NCBI GenBank assembly: GCA_039090855.1
Contig: CM077034.1
Span: 224,271,331-224,335,330, forward strand
Direction: 5' to 3'
From: Macrothele yani
Lineage: Eukaryota; Arthropoda; Arachnida; Araneae; Macrothelidae
Length of the DNA stretch: 64,000 bases
This document shows positions 33,314-45,179 of the stretch, piece by piece. A program made the translations under genes and the position numbers. The notes below the pieces were generated by a model. It saw only the letters and a program-made list of their open reading frames with translations. It ran no database searches and was not told the origin of the DNA. Position 1 is the stretch's first letter. Every line of letters begins with the position of its first letter.

Positions 33314-33895
33314 TATGTACTGCTCCAGGCGTGCTCATAATATAATGGCTCAAATGTGCAAATAAGAATGAACATATTCTGTATTTGAATTTTATAGTTT
33401 GAGAGTTTTTTTTAATAAGTGTAAAACTTTAAAGAAGAGAGAAAGATTTTAGTTTGCTGGACATACAATTTTCACTAGAAGAGGTTTTCTTCAGTAGATC
33501 AGAGTTTTTTTTTAACAAATATCTATAAATTCAGAGCATGACATGTCTTTCAAATTGTTTTTAACTAACAGCATACCCCTCACTGATTGACTAAGGAACT
33601 TGAATTGTAAATAAAAATACTCACGACTCACAACACACAAACCGAGCAGTATGAGCTGACTGTTTACACGACTACGTGGCACGTCACCGTCAACGTGCGA
33701 TGAACGACAGACAGACTAACGCGCACCGGCGGGTTTATTCTGCGCTGTTGACTCACAAGTGACGAACTGCAACAGTCAGCTGCAGGATTGCAGGAATAAA
33801 CTGACCGGGGAGGAGAGTGGGTGCTAGCGAGAATTCAGAAGTAAATGAATACATTTCAGCGGTGGCTTGATATGGTATATGATTACAATAGAAGA
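33314..33895. other. Low-copy intron sequence with a CpG-richer patch
   Basis: Mostly AT-rich. From about 33620 to 33800 the minus strand is richer in CpG and ends in a consensus splice donor GTGAGT near 33626. This could be a first noncoding exon and promoter; no coding frame with ATG is seen. Confidence 0.35.
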
Positions 33896-34072
33896 ATTTA
33901 GTCAAATGTACATGAATTATTAAATGAAGAATTTAATCAAATGATAATAATAATTTAGAATTTAATCAAATGATAAGTAATAGTTCATATAAATTTAATC
34001 AAATGTATATGAATTATTACAATGAAGAATTTAATCAAATGTATATGAATTATTACTTATTAAAAAAGCCGG
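33896..34072. repeat. Short degenerate repeat, AATTTAATCAAATG
   Basis: About five imperfect copies of GAATTTAATCAAATG followed by TATATGAATTATTA-like sequence. The stretch from 34073 to 34384 shows nothing recognisable apart from a few AGGACAT repeats. Confidence 0.8.
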
Positions 34073-34384
34073 ATATTTAGAGTATTTCCCTTAATGTCTG
34101 GAGGACAGAAGGACATGCTAAGAAAAGAAGGACATGTCCGAAAGCCTGACGTCTGACGTCTAGTCTCCATTTTTATGACGATCCCGGTGCATTGGACTCC
34201 CTCCCTCCCCTCTACCACTGTTTCCTTTACTAGTGTATATTTGAATTTGGGTTCGTGTGGAAATATTTAGTGCATTAAACATAATTGGGGTAACTGGAAC
34301 TGCCACACATGTCGAGTCGAGTGTACTTCTCATAGAGAAAAAAAATTGTGGCATTCTCAGAGCAGTATCTCGCAAGGAGAAGAA

Positions 34385-34888
34385 AGTCCCTCGGAATCTC
34401 TAGCTCTCCCTTTCTCTCTCTCTCTTTCACTCTCTCTTTCACACTCTCTCTTTCACTCTCTCTCTTTAACTCTCTCTCTTTCAGTCTCTCTTTCTCTCTC
34501 TCGTTCTGTCTCTCTTTCTGTCTGTCTTTCTGTTTCTCTCTCCCTTTCTCTCTCATTATCTGTCTCCCTCTTTTTCTCTCTATCTTTCCCTCTCTTCCTC
34601 TCTGTTTTTCTGTTTCTCTCTCTTTCTCTCTCCCTTTCTCTCTCATTGCCTCCCTCTTTTCTCTCTATCTTTCTCCCTCTTTCTCTCTCTCGTTATGTCT
34701 CTCTTTCTGTTTCTCTCTCACTTTCTCTCTCATTGCCTCCCTCTTTTCTCTCTATCTTTCTCTCTCTTTCTGTCTGTCTTTCTGTTTCTCTCTCCCTTTC
34801 TCTATCATTATTTGTCTCCCTCTTTTTCTCTCTAACTTTCTCTCTCTTCCTCTCTGTCTTTCTGTTTCTCTCTCTTTCTCTCTCTCGT

Positions 34889-34932
<44 letters not shown>

Positions 34933-36410
34933 TGTCTCTCTTTCTTTCTTTCTGTTTCTCTCTCCCTTTCTCTCTCATTGCCTCCCTCTTTTTCTGTCTC
35001 TCTTTCTTTCTTTCTGTTTCTCTCTCCCTTTCTCTCTCATTGCCTCCCTCTTTTCTCTCTATCTTTCTCTCTCTTTCTCTCTGTCTTTCTGTTTCTCTCT
35101 CTCTTTCTTTCTCTCGTTCTGTCTCTCTTTCGGTTTCTCTCTCCATTTCTCTCTCATTGCCTCTCTCTTTTATCTCTATCTTTCTCTCTCTTCCTCTCTG
35201 TCTTTCTGTTTCTCTCTGTTTCTCTCTCTCGTTCTGTCTCTCTTTCTCTCTCTCTCTTGTTCTGTCTCTCTTTCTTTCTTTCTTTCTTCCTGTTTCTCTC
35301 CCCCTTTCTCTCTCATTGCCTCCCCCTTTTCTCTCTATCTTTCTCTCTGTCTTTCTGTTTCTCTCTCTTTCTCTCTCTCGTTCTGTCTCTCTTTCTGTTT
35401 CTCTCTCCCCTTCTCTCTCATTGCCTCTCTCTTTTCTCTCTATCTTTCTCTCTCTTTCTCTCTCTCGTTCTGTCTCTCTTACACACTCTCTCTCTCTTGT
35501 TCTGTTTCTCTTTCTTTCTTTGTTTCTTTCTGTTTTTCTCTCCCTTTCTCTCTCATTGCCTCCCTCTTTCTCTCTCTCTCTTTCTCTCAGCCTTTCTGTT
35601 TCTCTCTCTTTCTCTCTCTAGTTCTGTCTCTCTTTCTGTTTCTCTCTCCCTTTCTCTCTCATTGCCTCCCTCTTTTCTCTCTATCTTCCTTTCTCTTCCT
35701 CTCTGTCTTTCTGTTTCTCTCTCTTTCTCTCTCTCGTTCTGTCTCTCTTTCTTTCTTTCCTTTTCTCTCTCCCTTTCTCTTTCATTGCCTCCCTCTTTTC
35801 TCTCTATCTTTCTCTCTCTTTATTTCTGTCTTTCTGTTTCTCTCTCTCGTTCTGTCTCTCTTTCTGTTTCTCTCTCCCTTTCTCTCTCATTGGCTCCCTC
35901 TTTCTCTCTCTCTCTCTCTCTCCCTCTCTTTCTCTCTGTTTTTATGTTTCTCTCTCTTTAACTCTCTTTCAGTATCTCTTTCTCTCTCTTTAACTCTCTT
36001 TCAGTATCTCTTTCTCTCTCTCGTCCTGTCTCTGTTTCTTTCTCTCTTTCTGTTTCTCTGTCCCTTTCTCTCTCATTTCCTCCCTTCTTTCTCTCTATTT
36101 TTCTCTCTGTCTTTCTGTTTCTCTCTCTTTAACTCACTCTTTCAGTATCTCTTTCTCCCTCTCGTTCTGTCTCTCTTTCTTTCTCTCTTTCTGTTTCTCT
36201 CTCCCTTTCTTTCTCATTGCCTTCCTCTTTTTCTCTCTATCTTTCTCTCCCTTTCTCTTTGTCTTTCTGTTTCACTTTCTTTCTCTCTGTCTTTCTGTTT
36301 CTCTCTCTTTCTCTCTCTCGTTCTGTCTCTTTTTCTCTGTCTTGTTCTGTCTCTCTTTCTTTCTATCTCTTTCCCTCTTTCTATTTCTCTCTCTCTCTCT
36401 CTTTCTCTAT
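34385..36410. repeat. 2-kb polypyrimidine microsatellite (TC/TTTC-rich)
   Basis: Nearly uninterrupted C/T on the plus strand. It has a loose larger period of about 90-140 bp marked by some fifteen copies of CATTGCCTCCCTC-like sequence. It gives Ser/Leu/Phe-only frames of up to 695 codons, which I treat as artefacts. It adjoins a SINE-like unit on the right, so on the minus strand it looks like an expanded AG-rich tail. Confidence 0.97.
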
Positions 36411-36660
36411 GTCGTCCGCCCATGGTGGGTTAAGTTCCGCAAAGACGACTATGCGCCCTTGAGGATTACTGAAAAATAAATGCAGCCGGTTTGCCATTCC
36501 TCTGCTGCATTCGGATGAGGAACAAAGTGCGTCCGGGGCGGACTTCACAAGGAACCATCCAAGCATTCGTGTCCCCGAACACGGGGAGGCCGCGAAAACC
36601 CCTGAAAACCCACAGACTAGATGGCTGGCAGGACAAGGATTCGAACACCTGCCCTCTGCA
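36411..36660 (-). mobile_element. SINE-like unit with a B-box
   Basis: The minus strand begins near GTTAATGCAGAGGGCAG and has the B-box-like GGTGTTCGAATCC. A body with a GTGTTCGGGGACACG-type hairpin follows. It leads straight into the AG-rich microsatellite. No A box is clear, so the tRNA origin is tentative. Confidence 0.55.
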
Positions 36661-36707
36661 TTAACATTTTCATTATTTCCCAAAATTAAAAAAAATATAT
36701 ATATTAC

Positions 36708-36790
36708 CTTTTTAAATATCTGCAGAGTTCCTGCTTTAGGTGCTTCCGAGTGCTTTACGTGTGTAGATTGGTTGCTCTTCCTGTTAGTTG
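36708..36790 (-). CDS. ENT (SLC29-family nucleoside transporter) exon C, loop before TM7
   Basis: An 83-bp internal exon: acceptor TTTTCGCAG (AG at 36791-36792), donor GTAATA starting at 36707. It begins with two bases of a split codon and reads TNRKSNQSTHVKHSEAP then KAGTLQIFKK, ending in phase 0. That joins directly to exon A (VWVYAVS), giving the IFKK-to-helix transition seen in ENT proteins just before TM7. The rest is a hydrophilic, poorly conserved cytoplasmic loop. The intron to exon A is about 27.5 kb and holds most of the mobile elements described here. The upstream exon is not seen in the window. Confidence 0.8.
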
Positions 36791-36996
36791 CTGCGAAAAT
36801 ATAAAAGAAAATTGCATTGGAGCAGTTATCTAACAGTCAATGTATTAAACTTACTGCAAAAATATAGTAAATAGTTATTCGCAGGTGTCATAATAGTTGA
36901 AAATACTCCAAATACGTGGCGACAGTTAATAAATAAATAAATACATCGCTTCTTCCACGTTCCAGAAACACACAGCATCCGAAAAATTGTTTTTCA

Positions 36997-37078
36997 GCCG
37001 ACCGCTGTGGAATTGAACCAACAGAACTCTCGATATCGCGCCGAGTGCGTTACATTTACGCCACGGTGGCCAACAATC
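36997..37078 (-). mobile_element. tRNA-like SINE head
   Basis: The minus strand has A-box-like TGGCGTAAATGTAACGC and B box GGTTCAATTCC at tRNA-like spacing, with partial acceptor pairing (GGCCACCG with CGGTCGGC). No body or tail is defined. Confidence 0.55.
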
Positions 37079-37199
37079 CACGGTGCTATGTGTATTTAAG
37101 TCAAATTATTTAGTCATAATAGTTATTCCCAGGCGTCCTGATAATTTGAATCACGTGACCGGTATAGTTAGCTGCCTTAATGTACGAAGGATGATGAAT

Positions 37200-37430
37200 A
37201 GCTAATTTCCTATGCTATATTAAAAAGACTGTACTATAGAAACTTCAAATTAGTTAGGGCAGTGAATATAAAACACAAATCTGACTTTTCTACAGAATCG
37301 ACTGAGACACTTGACTCAGTGATGCGCCAACTTTTGGATACAGTGCACCAAGAATTCAACGTCAAGTGTCTGCATCCTACGTTTCACCTCAGCTACTACT
37401 TGGAGTTACTGCGGAAATGTTTTCCTTTAA
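37200..37430 (-). pseudogene. Mariner relic, C-terminal piece
   Basis: The minus strand continues the mariner transposase from the piece at 43404: KGKHFRSNSK, then NVGCRHLTLNSWCTVSKSW and VDSVEKSDLCF, like the usual GGDYVEK end. Joining the two pieces across the inserted element gives KKHLKGKHF with no frame change. Confidence 0.72.
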
Positions 37431-40400
37431 AGCTGTCTTAGAATGAGTGTTGGGGTGCATCTTCTGCGATAGATGGCGCCAAAGATCACTTCTAGGGTGT
37501 GTCTTTTACGTCTTGAGTAACTGTCCCAGAAGTTGGCGTCAGCGAATCACGGCAGACCTCGCCACATTCAGAATGAAATCGCTCTCTCGTTGGCTCCCCA
37601 ATGAAAAGACAAATTACGTGCTGTTACGTTTTAACCAATGACGTTTATTTGGGTGTGGAGTTCAGCAAGTAAGCGGTGCTGTTTAAATAGGTGGAGTTTC
37701 TATAGCACAAATACAGGGGTTCTCCGCTAACGTACACCTTTTCGTCAAAAAATAAACCTACAATAGGATTTAGGATGCTTTACAGTAGAAGAGATTCCAA
37801 TCTCACTTTTGTCCCCATTCATTGATTTTTATTTGGCTCAGATAATTAGAAAAATCAGACAGAAATGAGAGATTTCGTTTCTTCGAGACAAAAACACTGC
37901 TAAGCTAATTTATCGTGCCCTCTAGCGCCACATTGAAATACTTTCGAGTCAGAAGAATTGACTTAAAAAAATTCTGACAAATTTTGCGGAATAATAATAA
38001 TGTATTAGCTATGGATCGTTTCTATTAGTGCTCAAAATTTCAAAGACTACAAAGTAATAGTCTTCGAGGAAATGTGTACAAAAGAATTACCATTGCAGAT
38101 ACAGGGTAGAAGATGTACCCTAACACTCATTCAAAGACAGCCTTAAGGTGGATCCACCTGAAATACACCTAGTCTTCGAGAAAATGTGTACAGAAGAATT
38201 TACATTGCAGATATAGGATAGAAGATGAACCCCAACACTCATTCAAAGACAGCCTTTAGGTGGATCCACCTGAAATACACCTAGTCTTCGAGAAAATGTG
38301 TACAGAAGAATTTACATTGCAGATATAGGATAGAAGATGAACCCTAACACTCATTCAAAGACAGCCTTTAGGTAGATCCACCTGAAATACACCTAGTCTT
38401 CGAGAAAATGTGTACAGAAGAATTTACATTGCAGATATAGGATAGAAGATGAACCCTAACACTCATTCAAAGACAGCCTTTAGGTAGATCCACCTGAAAT
38501 ACACCTAGTCTTCGAGAAAATGTGTACAGAAGAATTTACATTGCAGATATAGGATAGAAGATGAACCCCAACACTCATTCAAAGACAGCCTTTAGGTGGA
38601 TCCACCTGAAATACACCTAGTCTTCGAGAAAATGTGTACAGAAGAATTTACATTGCAGATATAGGATAGAAGATGAACCCTAACACTCATTCAAAGACAG
38701 CCTTTAGGTAGATCCACCTGAAATACACCTAGTCTTCGAGAAAATGTGTACAGAAGAATTTACATTGCAGATATAGGATAGAAGATGAACCCTAACACTC
38801 ATTCAAAGACAGCCTAAAGCTGGATCCACCTAAAATACACCTAGTCTTCGAGAAAATGAGTACAGAAGAATTTACATTGCAGATATAGGATAGAAGATGA
38901 ACCCCAACACTCATTCAAAGACAGCCTTTAGGTAGATCCACCTAAAATACACATAGTTTTCGAGAAAATGTGTACAGAAGAATTTACATTGCAGATATAG
39001 GATAGAAGATGAACCCTAACACTCATTCAAAGACAGCCTTAAGGTGGATCCACCTGAAATGCACCTTGATTTCGAGAAAATGTGTACAGAAGAATTTACA
39101 TTACAGATATAGGATAGAAGATGAACCCTAACACTCATTCAAGAACAGCTTTTAGGTGGATCCACCTAAATTACACCTAGTCTTCGAGAAAATGTGTACA
39201 GAAGAATTTACATTGCAGATATAGGATAGAAGATGAAACCTAACACTCATTCAAAGACAGCCTTAAGGTGGATCCACCTAAAATACACCTAGTCTTCGAG
39301 AAAATGTGTACAGAAGAATTTACATTGCAGATATAGGATAGAAGATGAACCCTAACACCCATTCAAAGACAGCCTTAAGGTGGATCCACCTAAAATACAC
39401 CTAGTCTTCGAGAAAATGTGTACAAAAGAATTTGCATTGCAGATATAGGATAGAAGTAGAACAATAACACTCATTCAAAGACAGCCTTAAGGTGGATCCA
39501 CCTAAAATACACCTAGTCTTCGAGAAAATGTGTACAAAAGAATTTACATTGCAGATATAGGATAGAAGATTAACCCTAACACTCATTCAAAGACAGGCTT
39601 AAGGTGGATCCACCTAAAATACACCTAGTCTTCGAGAAAATGTTTACAGGAGAATTTACATTGCAGATATAGGATAGAAGATGTACCCTAACATTCATTC
39701 AAAGACAGCCTTAAGGTGGATTCACCTAAAATACACCTAGTCTTCGAGAAAATGTGTACAAAAGAATTTACATTGCAGATATAGGATAGAAGATGAACCC
39801 TAACACTCATTCAAAGACTGCCTTAAGGTGGATCCACCAAAAATACACCTAGTCTTCGAGAAAATGTGTACAGAAGAATTTACATTGCAAATATAGGATA
39901 GAAGATGAACCCTAACACTCATTCAAAGACAGCCTTGAGGTGGATGCACCTAAAATACACCTAGTCTTCGAGAAAATGTGTACAGAAGAATTTACATTGC
40001 AGGTATAGGATAGAAGATGAACCCTAACACCCATTCAAAGTCAGCCTTAAGGTCGATCCACCTAAAATACACCTAGGCTTCGAGAAAATGTGTACAGAAG
40101 AATTTACATTGCAGATATAGGATAGAAGATGAACCCTAACACTCATTCAAAGACAGCCTTAAGGTGGATCCACCTAAAATACACCTAGTCTTCGAGAAAA
40201 TGTGTACAGAAGAATTTGCATTGGAGATATAGGATAGAAGATGTACCCTAACATTCATTCAAAGACAGCCTTGAGATGGATCCGCCTAAATACACCTAGT
40301 CTTCGAGAAAATGTGCACAGAAAAATTTACATTGCAGATATAGGATAGAAGATGAACCCTAACACCCATTCAAAGACAGCCTTAAGGTCGATCCACCTAA

Positions 40401-43400
40401 AATACACCTAGGCTTCGAGAAAATGTGTACAGAAGAATTTACATTGCAGATATAGGATAGAAGATGAACCCTAACACTCATTCAAAGACAGCCTTGAGGT
40501 GGATCCACCTAAAATACACCTAGTCTTCGAGAAAATGTGCACAGAAAAATTTACATTGCAGATATAGGATAGAAGATGAACCCTAACACTCATTCAAAGA
40601 CAGCCTTATGGTGGATCCACCTAAAATACACCTAGTCTTCCAGAAAATGAGTGCAGAAGAATTTACATTGCAGATATAGGATAGAAGATGAACCCTAACA
40701 CTCATTCAAAGACAGCCTTAAGGTGGATCCACCTAAAATACACCTAGGCTTCGAGAAAATGTGTACAGAAGAATTTACATTGCAGATATAGGATAGAAGA
40801 TGAACCCTAACACTCATTCAAAGACAGCCTTAAGGTGGATCCACCTAAAATACACCTAGTCTTCGAGAAAATGTGTACAGAAGAATTTGCATTGCAGATA
40901 TAGGATAGAAGATGAACCCTAACACTCATTCAAAGACAGCCTTAAGGTGGATCCACCTAAAATACACCTAGTCTTCGAGAAAATGTGTACAGAAGAATTT
41001 ACATTGCAGATATAGGATAGAAGATGAACCCTAACACTCATTCAAAGACAGCCTTAAGGTGGATCCACCTAAAATACACCTAGTCTTCGAGAAAATGTGT
41101 ACAGAAGAATTTGCATTGCAGATATAGGATAGAAGATGTACCCTAACACTCATTCAAAGACAGCCTTATGGTGGATCCACCTAAAATACATCTAGTCTTC
41201 CAGAAAATGAGTGCAGAAGAATTTACATTGCAGATATAGGATCGAAGATGAACCCTAACACTCATTCAAAGACAGCCTTAAGGTGGATCCACCTAAAATA
41301 CACCTAGTCTTCGAGAAAATGTGTACAGAAGAATTTGCATTGCAGATATAGGATAGAAGATGTACCCTAACATTCATTCAAAGACAGCCTTGAGATGGAT
41401 CCGCCTAAATACACCTAGTCTTCGAGAAAATGTGCACAGAAAAATTTACATTGCAGATATAGGATAGAAGATGAACCCTAACACCCATTCAAAGACAGCC
41501 TTAAGGTCGATCCACCTAAAATACACCTAGGCTTCGAGAAAATGTGTACAGAAGAATTTACATTGCAGATATAGGATCGAAGATGAACCCTAACACTCAT
41601 TCAAAGACAGCCTTAAGGTGGATCCACCTAAAATACACCTAGTCTTCGAGAAAATGTGCACAGAAAAATTTACATTGCAGATATAGGATCGAAGATGAAC
41701 CCTAACACTCATTCAAAGACAGCCTTATGGTGGATCCACCTAAAATACATCTAGTCTTCCAGAAAATGAGTGCAGAAGAATTTACATTGCAGATATAGGA
41801 TAGAAGATGAACCCTAACACTCATTCAAAGACAGCCTTAAGGTGGATCCACCTAAAATACACCTAGTCTTCGAGAAAATGTGTACAGAAGAATTTACATT
41901 GCAGATATAGGATAGAAGATGAACCCTAACACTCATTCAAAGACAGCCTTAAGGTGGATCCACCTAAAATACACCTAGTCTTCGAGAAAATGTGCACAGA
42001 AGAATTTACATTGCAGATATAGGATCGAAGATGAACCCTAACACTCATTCAAAGACAGCCTTAAGGTGGATCCACCTAAAATACACCTAGTCTTCGAGAA
42101 AATGTGTACAGAAGAATTTGCATTGCAGATATAGGATAGAAGATGAACCCTAACATTCATTCAAAGACAGCCTTGAGATGGATCCGCCTAAAATACACCT
42201 AGTCTTCGAGAAAATGTGCACAGAAAAATTTACATTGCAGATATAGGATAGAAGATGAACCCTAACACTCATTCAAAGACAGCCTTAAGGTGGATCCACC
42301 TAAAATACACCTAGTCTTCGAGAAAATGTGTACAGAAGAATTTACATTGCAGAAATAGGATAGAAGATGAACCCTAACACTCATTCAAAGACAGCCTTAA
42401 GGTGGATCCACCTAAAATACACCTAGTCTTCGAGAAAATGTGCACAGAAAAATTTACATTGCAGATATAGGATCGAAGATGAACCCTAACACTCATTCAA
42501 AGACAGCCTTATGGTGGATCCACCTAAAATACATCTAGTCTTCCAGAAAATGAGTGCAGAAGAATTTACATTGCAGATATAGGATAGAAGATGAACCCTA
42601 ACACTCATTCAAAGACAGCCTTAAGGTGGATCCACCTAAAATACACCTAGGCTTCGAGAAAATGTGTACAGAAGAATTTACATTGCAGATATAGGATAGA
42701 AGATGAACCCTAACACTCATTCAAAGACAGCCTTAAGGTGGATCCACCTAAAATACACCTAGTCTTCGAGAAAATGTGCACAGAAAAATTTACATTGCAG
42801 ATATAAAATCGAAGATGAACCCTAACACTCATTCAAAGACAGCCTTAAGGTGGATCCACCTAAAATACACCTAGTCTTCGAGAAAATGTGTACAGAAGAA
42901 TTTGCATTGCAGATATAGGATAGAAGATGTACCCTAACATTCATTCAAAGACAGCCTTGAGATGGATCCGCCTAAATACACCTAGTCTTCGAGAAAATGT
43001 GCACAGAAAAATTTACATTGCAGATATAGGATAGAAGATGAACCCTAACACCCATTCAAAGACAGCCTTAAGGTCGATCCACCTAAAATACACCTAGGCT
43101 TCGAGAAAATGAGTACAGAAGAATTTACATTGCAGATATAGGATCGAAGATGAACCCTAACACTCATTCAAAGACAGCCTTATGGTGGATCCACCTAAAA
43201 TGCATCTAGTCTTCCAGAAAATGAGTGCAGAAGAATTTACATTGCAGATATAGGATCGAAGATGAACCCTAACACTCATTCAAAGACAGCCTTAAGGTGG
43301 ATCCACCTGAAATACACCTAGTCTTCGAGAAAATGTGCACAGAAAAATTTACATTGCAGATATAGGATCGAAGATGAACCCTAACACTCATTCAAAGACA

Positions 43401-43403
43401 GTC
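37431..43403. mobile_element. TTAA-flanked element expanded into a satellite
   Basis: TTAA is present at both borders (37427-37430, 43404-43407). The left end AGCTGTCTTAGAATGAGTG matches the inverted right end GACTGTCTTTGAATGAGTG over about 35 bp. Removing the element restores a mariner reading frame exactly. TTAA is the target of piggyBac-type transposases. The body (37431-38142) is about 712 bp and noncoding; the rest is tandem copies of its right end. Confidence 0.82.
38143..43403. repeat. 112-bp satellite derived from a transposon terminus, about 47 copies
   Basis: Each monomer consists of TTAA (or TTTA), the palindrome GGTGGATCCACC, and about 96 bp repeating the element's right end up to CAAAGACAGCC. 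A variant with GAGATGGATCCGCC recurs at 40271, 41390, 42173 and 42957, that is every 10, 7 and 7 monomers, showing block duplication. Confidence 0.95.
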
Positions 43404-43561
43404 TTAAGGTGTTTCTTCAGACGCTGAAACAAATGGAAATATGAGGATTTAAGTTCCGGGCTGTGTGATGGATGGGAGTCACAGGACGAAGCGAACGTCT
43501 CCACGAGGTGCATTGTCACACTTGGTATGGGACAAGTGTCGTCATGAGAAAAAAAAACAAG
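43404..43561 (-). pseudogene. Mariner relic, middle piece
   Basis: The minus strand reads SHDDTCPIPSVTMHLVETF, then SHSPELKSSYFHLFQRLKKH. This aligns in pattern with the mariner HDN...SPDLAPSD-HLF block, with the third catalytic aspartate replaced by Tyr. It is cut off on the right by the 146-bp array. Confidence 0.78.
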
Positions 43562-44880
43562 TTAGTAAAATCATGCGATGCATTGATTATATACGCTTTG
43601 GAACATAACAGAAATCATTACTCAATATATTACTCAAGTTGTGAGGATAACGGCTGTAGAATAAATATCGCTCCTATGTCCTGACCTTTGACCCCATTTC
43701 ACCCACTTTCAACAGGGGTCGTCCCCATTTGGTCCCTACGATACACTAAAATTTCATCGAAATCGAGCCATTTTTATTTAAGTTATGACGCATAAGGGCA
43801 ATGGAATGGATCCCGCACCTATGTCCTGACCTTTGACCCCAATTCCCCCACTTTTAAAAGAGCTCGTCCGCAGGTAGCCCCCTACCACATACTAAAATTT
43901 CATCGAAATCGAACCATTTTTTCACAAGTTATGACGTATAAGGTAGATGGAATGGATCCCGTTCTTATGACCCGACCTTTTACCCTATTTCGTCCATTTT
44001 CGATAAGGTTCGTTCCCAGGTGGTCCCCTACGATATACTAAAATTTCATCGAAATCGAACCATTTTTATTTAAGAAATGATGCATAAGGGCAGTGGAATG
44101 GATCCTGCTGCTATGTCCTGACCTTTGACCCCACTTCACCCATTTTCAATAGGGTTCGTCCCCAGGTGGTCCCCTACTACATACTAAAATTTCATCGAAA
44201 TGGAGACATTTTTACTTACGTTATGACGCATAAGGGCAAGAGAATGGATCACGCTCCTATATCTTGACCTTTGACCCCACTTCACCCATTTTCATTAGGA
44301 TTCGTCCTCAGGTGGACCCCTCCCTACCACATAATAAAATATCATCAAAATTGAACCATTTTTACGCAAGTTATGACGTATAAGGTAGATGGAATGGATC
44401 CCGTTCTTATATCCCGACCTTCGACCCTATTTCCTCCACTTTCAATAAGGTTCGTCCCTAGGTGGTCCCCTACGATATACTAAAATTTCATCGAAATCGA
44501 ACGATTTTTATTTAAGTTATGATGCGTAAGGGCAATGGAATGGATCCCGCTCCTATGTCCTGACCTTTGACCCCACTTCACCCATTTTCAATAGGGTTCG
44601 TCCCCAAGTGGCCCCCTACCACATACTAAAATTGCATTGAAATCGAACCATTTTTATGCAAATTATGACGTATAAGGTAGATGGAATGGATCCCGTTCTT
44701 ATGTCTTCGATCTTTGACCCCATTTCGTCGATTTTCAATTGGGTTCGTCCCCAGGTGGTCCCCTACGATGTACTAAAATTTCATCGAAATCGGACCATTT
44801 TTACGCGAGTTATTGTGCTGACGGAGAGGTGGACAAAGCTGCAGCATATACGCTTCTTCAACTTACAGTTGGAAAGCGTA
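43562..44880. repeat. 146-bp tandem repeat, about 8 diverged copies, inside the mariner relic
   Basis: Units of about 144-150 bp marked by CCTGACCTTTGACCCCA and CTAAAATTTCATCGAAATCG, at roughly 43673, 43817, 43962, 44106, 44256, 44404, 44551 and 44697. The insert is bordered by A-runs on both sides (about 43552-43560 and 44880-44885) that coincide with a T-run in the mariner coding strand. From 43562 to 43670 and 44811 to 44880 the sequence is unassigned. Confidence 0.88.
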
Positions 44881-45175
44881 AAAAAGGTTTACCCTCTTGT
44901 CAGCACACCCGGTCTATGGATTTCTTCCTTCAAATGCCGCCGACTGATGTAATATTGGTCGGTAGTGATGGTTGACCTGTGATCCGAGAGGACACTGCCC
45001 TGAACATATCAAAATGGTGTCAATATCACCTCCGCAGCAGATTGCAATCTTGAACATCTTCTTCACAGGAAATGACGTGTGCTTCTGCTCCTCTCTGTCT
45101 GCTTTGGCCATTGGCGTAAAGTGATGCACCCAAGTTTCATCACTTGTTACTTTTTTGGAAGAAAGCTATGAATTT
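44881..45175 (-). pseudogene. Mariner relic, N-terminal half of the catalytic domain
   Basis: The minus strand reads LSSKKVTSDETWVHHFTP (first catalytic Asp), HTSFPVKKMFKIA, VNHHYRPILHQSAAFEGRNP and HRPGVLTRG. This is the usual mariner order. It is truncated on the right where the next satellite begins. Confidence 0.8.
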
Positions 45176-45179
45176 TTTT

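Noticed and set aside
34346..36433. Open frames of up to 695 codons rich in Ser, Leu and Phe
   Set aside because: Pure polypyrimidine microsatellite; composition explains the lack of stops.
37205..37440. Plus-strand open frame preceded by an acceptor-like TTTTCTACAG
   Set aside because: It is antisense to a mariner transposase C-terminus that continues in frame at 43404 on the minus strand.
44814..44907. Small inverted-repeat element (TGTGCTGAC...GTCAGCACA)
   Set aside because: The right half coincides with mariner coding sequence (PGVLTRG), and no target duplication is visible, so the match is probably chance.
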